64,000 nt of DNA from Arenibacter catalasegens (GTDB lineage Bacteria; Bacteroidota; Bacteroidia; Flavobacteriales; Flavobacteriaceae). The stretch spans positions 62,001-126,000 of the forward strand of contig NZ_PHQQ01000007.1 of assembly GCF_002909235.1 (NCBI RefSeq), read 5' to 3'. Positions 62,680 to 64,000 of the stretch are shown here, one piece after another; positions within the stretch are counted from its first letter, which is position 1, and the number at the start of each line of letters is the position of its first letter. The translations under genes and the position numbers were made by a program. A model generated the notes under the pieces. The model saw only the letters and a list, made by a program, of their open reading frames with translations. It made no database searches and had not been told where the DNA came from.

Positions 62680-63468
62680 ATGAAAAATTTATTAATTCTA
62701 TTCGCTTTATTGATGGTGAGCAATTTGACTATTGCTCAGGAAAAACTATATCTCGTATTTGAATTCATGAAAGTGGATAACGAACAGGAAATGGAGTATA
62801 ACGCCACAGAAGAGTTTTGGGAAAAAATTCAGGTGCAACGGATAAAAGCCGGTGATATTATGGGCTGGGACCTTTGGGCACTTAGTCCGGGGGGAGAACA
62901 GCAAGGATTTCAATACGTTACCGTCACCGTATTTAACGACCCTGTAAAGATGATGGATGGTAGTAGTTGGTCACAGCTTTTGGATAGGGCCAAAGCGGCT
63001 TATCCTAAAATGGCTGAAGCGGATATTAATAAAAAAATACAACATTCCTCGGCAACAAGGGATCTGGCAGTAAGAATATTTACGGAAGAAATTGCCACGA
63101 CCAAAGGAGATTTTGATATGCCTTTGGGTACCGTGGCCCAGATAGACATGATGAAGGTAGACCTTATGAACTACGGTGCTTATGAAAAGGCAGAGATGGA
63201 AATCTTTCAACCAATTCACCAAAAAGTTGTCGACGCTGGAGAAAAAGCCAATTGGGGATTAATACGATTTATTAATCCTATAGGAAGTGATACATACGCT
63301 TCCCATATGACGGTAAGCATGTTTAAGGATTATAAGCAAGCCTTGAACCAAAATATCAATTGGGAAGAGGGAGCAACCCCGGTATCCACCAAAGCTATGG
63401 AAGTCGGCTTAGGGTTAAGGGACATGAAATATGTTTATATGGCTAATTTGATTAGAAAGGCACGGTAG
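62680..63468 (+). CDS. Exported duplicated alpha/beta-barrel protein
   Basis: A 262-residue secreted protein with signal MKNLLILFALLMVSNLTIAQ. Layout matches 57236: first half KLYLVFEFMKVDNEQEMEYN, with EEFWEKIQVQRIKAGDIMGW, second half VAQIDMMKVDLMNYGAYEKA and HMTVSMFKDYKQAL. Two ferredoxin-like domains are probable. No named family. It follows the response regulator by 220 bases on the same strand and may be its target. Confidence 0.75.
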   Translation: MKNLLILFALLMVSNLTIAQEKLYLVFEFMKVDNEQEMEYNATEEFWEKIQVQRIKAGDIMGWDLWALSPGGEQQGFQYVTVTVFNDPVKMMDGSSWSQLLDRAKAAYPKMAEADINKKIQHSSATRDLAVRIFTEEIATTKGDFDMPLGTVAQIDMMKVDLMNYGAYEKAEMEIFQPIHQKVVDAGEKANWGLIRFINPIGSDTYASHMTVSMFKDYKQALNQNINWEEGATPVSTKAMEVGLGLRDMKYVYMANLIRKAR

Positions 63469-63499
63469 TCTATTATCTTTTTTTGTCGAATTTTAAATT

Positions 63500-63534
63500 A
63501 GAAAAACCTGTAACGTTACGTTACAGGTTTTTCT
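63500..63534. terminator. Strong bidirectional terminator
   Basis: AGAAAAACCTGTAACG, 3-base loop, CGTTACAGGTTTTTCT: a perfect 16-bp stem between the convergent exported-protein and rpiA genes. Confidence 0.92.
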
Positions 63535-63577
63535 GTTTATTGTGCCCAAAAATTCAGTTGTTTGGATTGGCGATTTA

Positions 63578-64000
63578 TTAAATAGCCTGAACCTTCTTAT
63601 TTTTTATTGTTATGGCACTTTCTCCTTTGCCTACAATAATAATATCGGCCATATCCAAGAATAGGCCAGTTTCTACAATACCTGGAATCTGTTTTAGGCT
63701 GCTTTCCAACAATGGCATATTCGTAATATGCGCTATATTAAGGTCTAGGATAAAATTACCCTCATCAGTGATAAAATTTGCACCATTCTTTTTTCTTAAA
63801 TTAGGCTGAAGTCCTCTTTCTTTTAGTAACAGCTCTATTTTCTGGGTAGCCAACGGAATGGTTTCTACGGGTAATTTAAAAGCACCCAACCTTTTTACCT
63901 CTTTTTGTGAATCGGCAATGATTATGACTAAATCGGAATTATACGTCAATATTTTCTCCCTTAACAAAGCACCTCCACCACCTTTTATAAGTTGCATATA
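63578..64000 (-). CDS. rpiA: Ribose-5-phosphate isomerase A, C-terminal part (5' end outside window)
   Basis: Interconverts ribose 5-phosphate and ribulose 5-phosphate in the pentose phosphate pathway. The visible part has the catalytic-loop LIKGGGGALLREKI, ADSQKEVKRLGAFKLPVE and the C-terminal GIVETGLFLDMADIIIVGKG. The ATG near 63997 is internal; the frame runs on past the window edge, so roughly the N-terminal third is missing here. It is convergent with the exported-protein gene across a strong terminator. Confidence 0.93.
   Translation of the reverse strand, partial: YMQLIKGGGGALLREKILTYNSDLVIIIADSQKEVKRLGAFKLPVETIPLATQKIELLLKERGLQPNLRKKNGANFITDEGNFILDLNIAHITNMPLLESSLKQIPGIVETGLFLDMADIIIVGKGESAITIKNKKVQAI

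Overview
The window looks like chromosomal DNA of a marine Flavobacteriaceae bacterium (phylum Bacteroidota), near genera such as Maribacter, Arenibacter or Zobellia; genus is inference. Reasons: low GC, few Shine-Dalgarno sites, TAnnTTTG-type -7 boxes, a 315-residue NusB, a cyclophilin-FKBP fusion, DUF3276, DUF4197, DUF6268 and DUF1684 proteins, and DnaJ with two rather than four zinc motifs. Most of the window is ordinary core genome with short operons on both strands. No rRNA, tRNA, CRISPR, prophage or intact insertion sequence was seen.

Layout. 1-9100: the prfA 3' end and pyrF, an alpha/beta hydrolase, a DUF4197 lipoprotein, purU, the fused isobutyryl-CoA mutase icmF, a four-helix-bundle-like protein and an Lrp/AsnC regulator. 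9286-16130: a hydrolase-like secreted protein whose nucleophile position is Asp, a DUF1684 lipoprotein, the nitrogen block glnK-amtB-porin, fluC/crcB, two small membrane proteins and a MazG-like pyrophosphohydrolase. 16229-21522: ilvE, a decayed DUF4920 gene, mnmD, an epimerase, then grpE-dnaJ behind a -24/-12-like promoter. 21626-22286: an intergenic array of two alternating hairpin-rich units. 22526-27733: a five-gene run of ABC exporter, MscS, DUF6268 barrel and a sigma-54 activator without a DNA-binding domain. 27888-38252: a hypothetical, PPK2 with an M28 peptidase, the dual PPIase, a 28-residue membrane protein, a cold-shock protein, two peroxiredoxin-fold proteins, a YfiT-like protein and a csaA/symporter/acyltransferase run. 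38417-42656: DUF3276, an ABC exporter, nusB, a DUF1573 lipoprotein and yajC. 42752-48857: two oxidoreductases, an unrecognised exported protein with a DAxAGAT motif, and a CstA-family transporter.

48905-63468 is the most accessory part. It opens with a DUF1624 acyltransferase gene reduced to its two ends. A long minus-strand run follows: acyl-CoA ligase, S33 hydrolase lipoprotein, O-methyltransferase and hotdog thioesterase in a tight operon, then predicted exported proteins with SnoaL-like or ferredoxin-like (dimeric alpha/beta barrel) character around an exported intradiol-dioxygenase-like protein. A divergent TPR histidine kinase and LytTR regulator, plus one more exported barrel-like protein, complete it. 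This is the best candidate for an undescribed system, plausibly envelope handling of aromatic or polyketide-like compounds; that role is inference. The window ends in the 3' part of rpiA.
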